Source: Prevotellaceae bacterium UBA4336
GTDB lineage: Bacteria; Bacteroidota; Bacteroidia; Bacteroidales; Bacteroidaceae
Direction of reading: 5' to 3'
Assembly (NCBI GenBank): GCA_002394305.1
Contig: DGTM01000046.1
Coordinates: 46,846 to 68,922 of the forward strand
DNA: 22,077 nt
Shown: piece by piece, positions 21,794 through 22,077 of the stretch
Position numbering within the stretch: the first letter of the stretch is position 1
Layout: each line of letters starts with the position of its first letter
Made by a program: the position numbers and the translations under genes
Notes under the pieces: generated by a model
What the model was told of the DNA's origin: nothing
What the model saw: only the letters and a program-made list of their open reading frames with translations
The model's database searches: none

Positions 21794-22077
21794 ATGGAAA
21801 TGATATATGACATTCTCGACAAGCTGTACCAGATGACGGCGCTCTCTGCCATCGGCGAGAACCCGCTCTTCATCGTCATGTACCTGCTTGCCTTCACCTT
21901 GCTCTATCTGGGCATCGTGAAGAAATACGAGCCTCTGCTGCTTGTGCCCATCGCCTTCGGCGTGCTCATCGCCAACTTCCCCGGCGGCGGTATGGGCGTG
22001 CTGCAGGCAAACAGCGAGGGCATGGTGCCCGTCATGGAGAACGGTCGCACCGTGATGAAGAACATCTACGAGATGCC
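21794..22077 (+). CDS. oadB: Sodium-pumping decarboxylase beta subunit, N-terminal part (cut by window end)
   Basis: The first 94 codons are present. They read MEMIYDILDKLYQMTALSAI, then hydrophobic helices (FIVMYLLAFTLLYLGI and LLLVPIAFGVLIANFPGGGMG), which match the N-terminus of OadB/MmdB/GcdB beta subunits. This is the Na+-translocating membrane component that decarboxylates carboxybiotin. It starts 16 bp after oadA, completing the order oadG-oadA-oadB. The C-terminal part lies beyond the window. Confidence 0.92.
   Translation, partial: MEMIYDILDKLYQMTALSAIGENPLFIVMYLLAFTLLYLGIVKKYEPLLLVPIAFGVLIANFPGGGMGVLQANSEGMVPVMENGRTVMKNIYEM

Overview
The window looks like chromosomal DNA from a Bacteroidota, most likely Bacteroidales and Prevotella-like. 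Many genes are preceded by the Bacteroidota -7 element TAnnTTTG, and Shine-Dalgarno sites are largely absent. Several proteins are typical of that group: a DUF4924 protein, a biotin-carrier OadA with OadG and OadB, a two-domain S41 peptidase, and the rpe-comEC pair. These identifications rest on family recognition from the translated sequence; no search was run.

Layout. Positions 1-1150 hold the end of a 22-bp tandem array and a ROK sugar kinase (minus strand). Positions 1200-4105 hold a LysE-type exporter, a DUF4924 protein and release factor 3 (prfC). Positions 4014-5775 are the most unusual part. A ~391-bp block (last 29 codons of prfC, a long inverted repeat and a strong promoter) occurs twice in direct orientation and brackets a three-gene DUF3791 / DUF3990 / small-protein cassette that resembles an ADP-ribosyltransferase toxin-antitoxin module. 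Just after the second copy, the same promoter faces a ~185-nt rod-shaped RNA, a candidate 6S RNA. The first copy of the promoter drives the cassette, so the cassette appears to have taken over a duplicate of the RNA gene's promoter. Positions 6016-7549 hold an AT-rich lipoprotein gene, a hairpin, and a lone YoeB-type antitoxin whose toxin has been reduced to a 34-codon scar by an in-frame deletion.

Positions 7639-9573 hold a secreted S41 peptidase (minus). Positions 9754-13950 read rightward: tsaC, a ClC chloride channel with CBS domains, a creatininase-family enzyme and a secreted EEP-family hydrolase. A second array of the 22-bp repeat follows (13978-14087), then comEC and rpe (minus). A 612-bp intergenic region carries the dnaA promoter. 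dnaA is followed by a nitroreductase fused in frame to what looks like the C-terminal part of a B12-dependent ribonucleotide reductase (NrdJ), then folB. The right end is a sodium-pumping decarboxylase operon (oadG, oadA, start of oadB).

Three loci (prfC cassette, YoeB scar, nitroreductase-NrdJ fusion) show clean structural rearrangements. Two repeat classes run through the intergenic DNA: the 22-bp minisatellite at two sites, and five short tracts that all have a 7-bp period. The housekeeping genes look intact; the unusual features are in the spacers and at the junctions.
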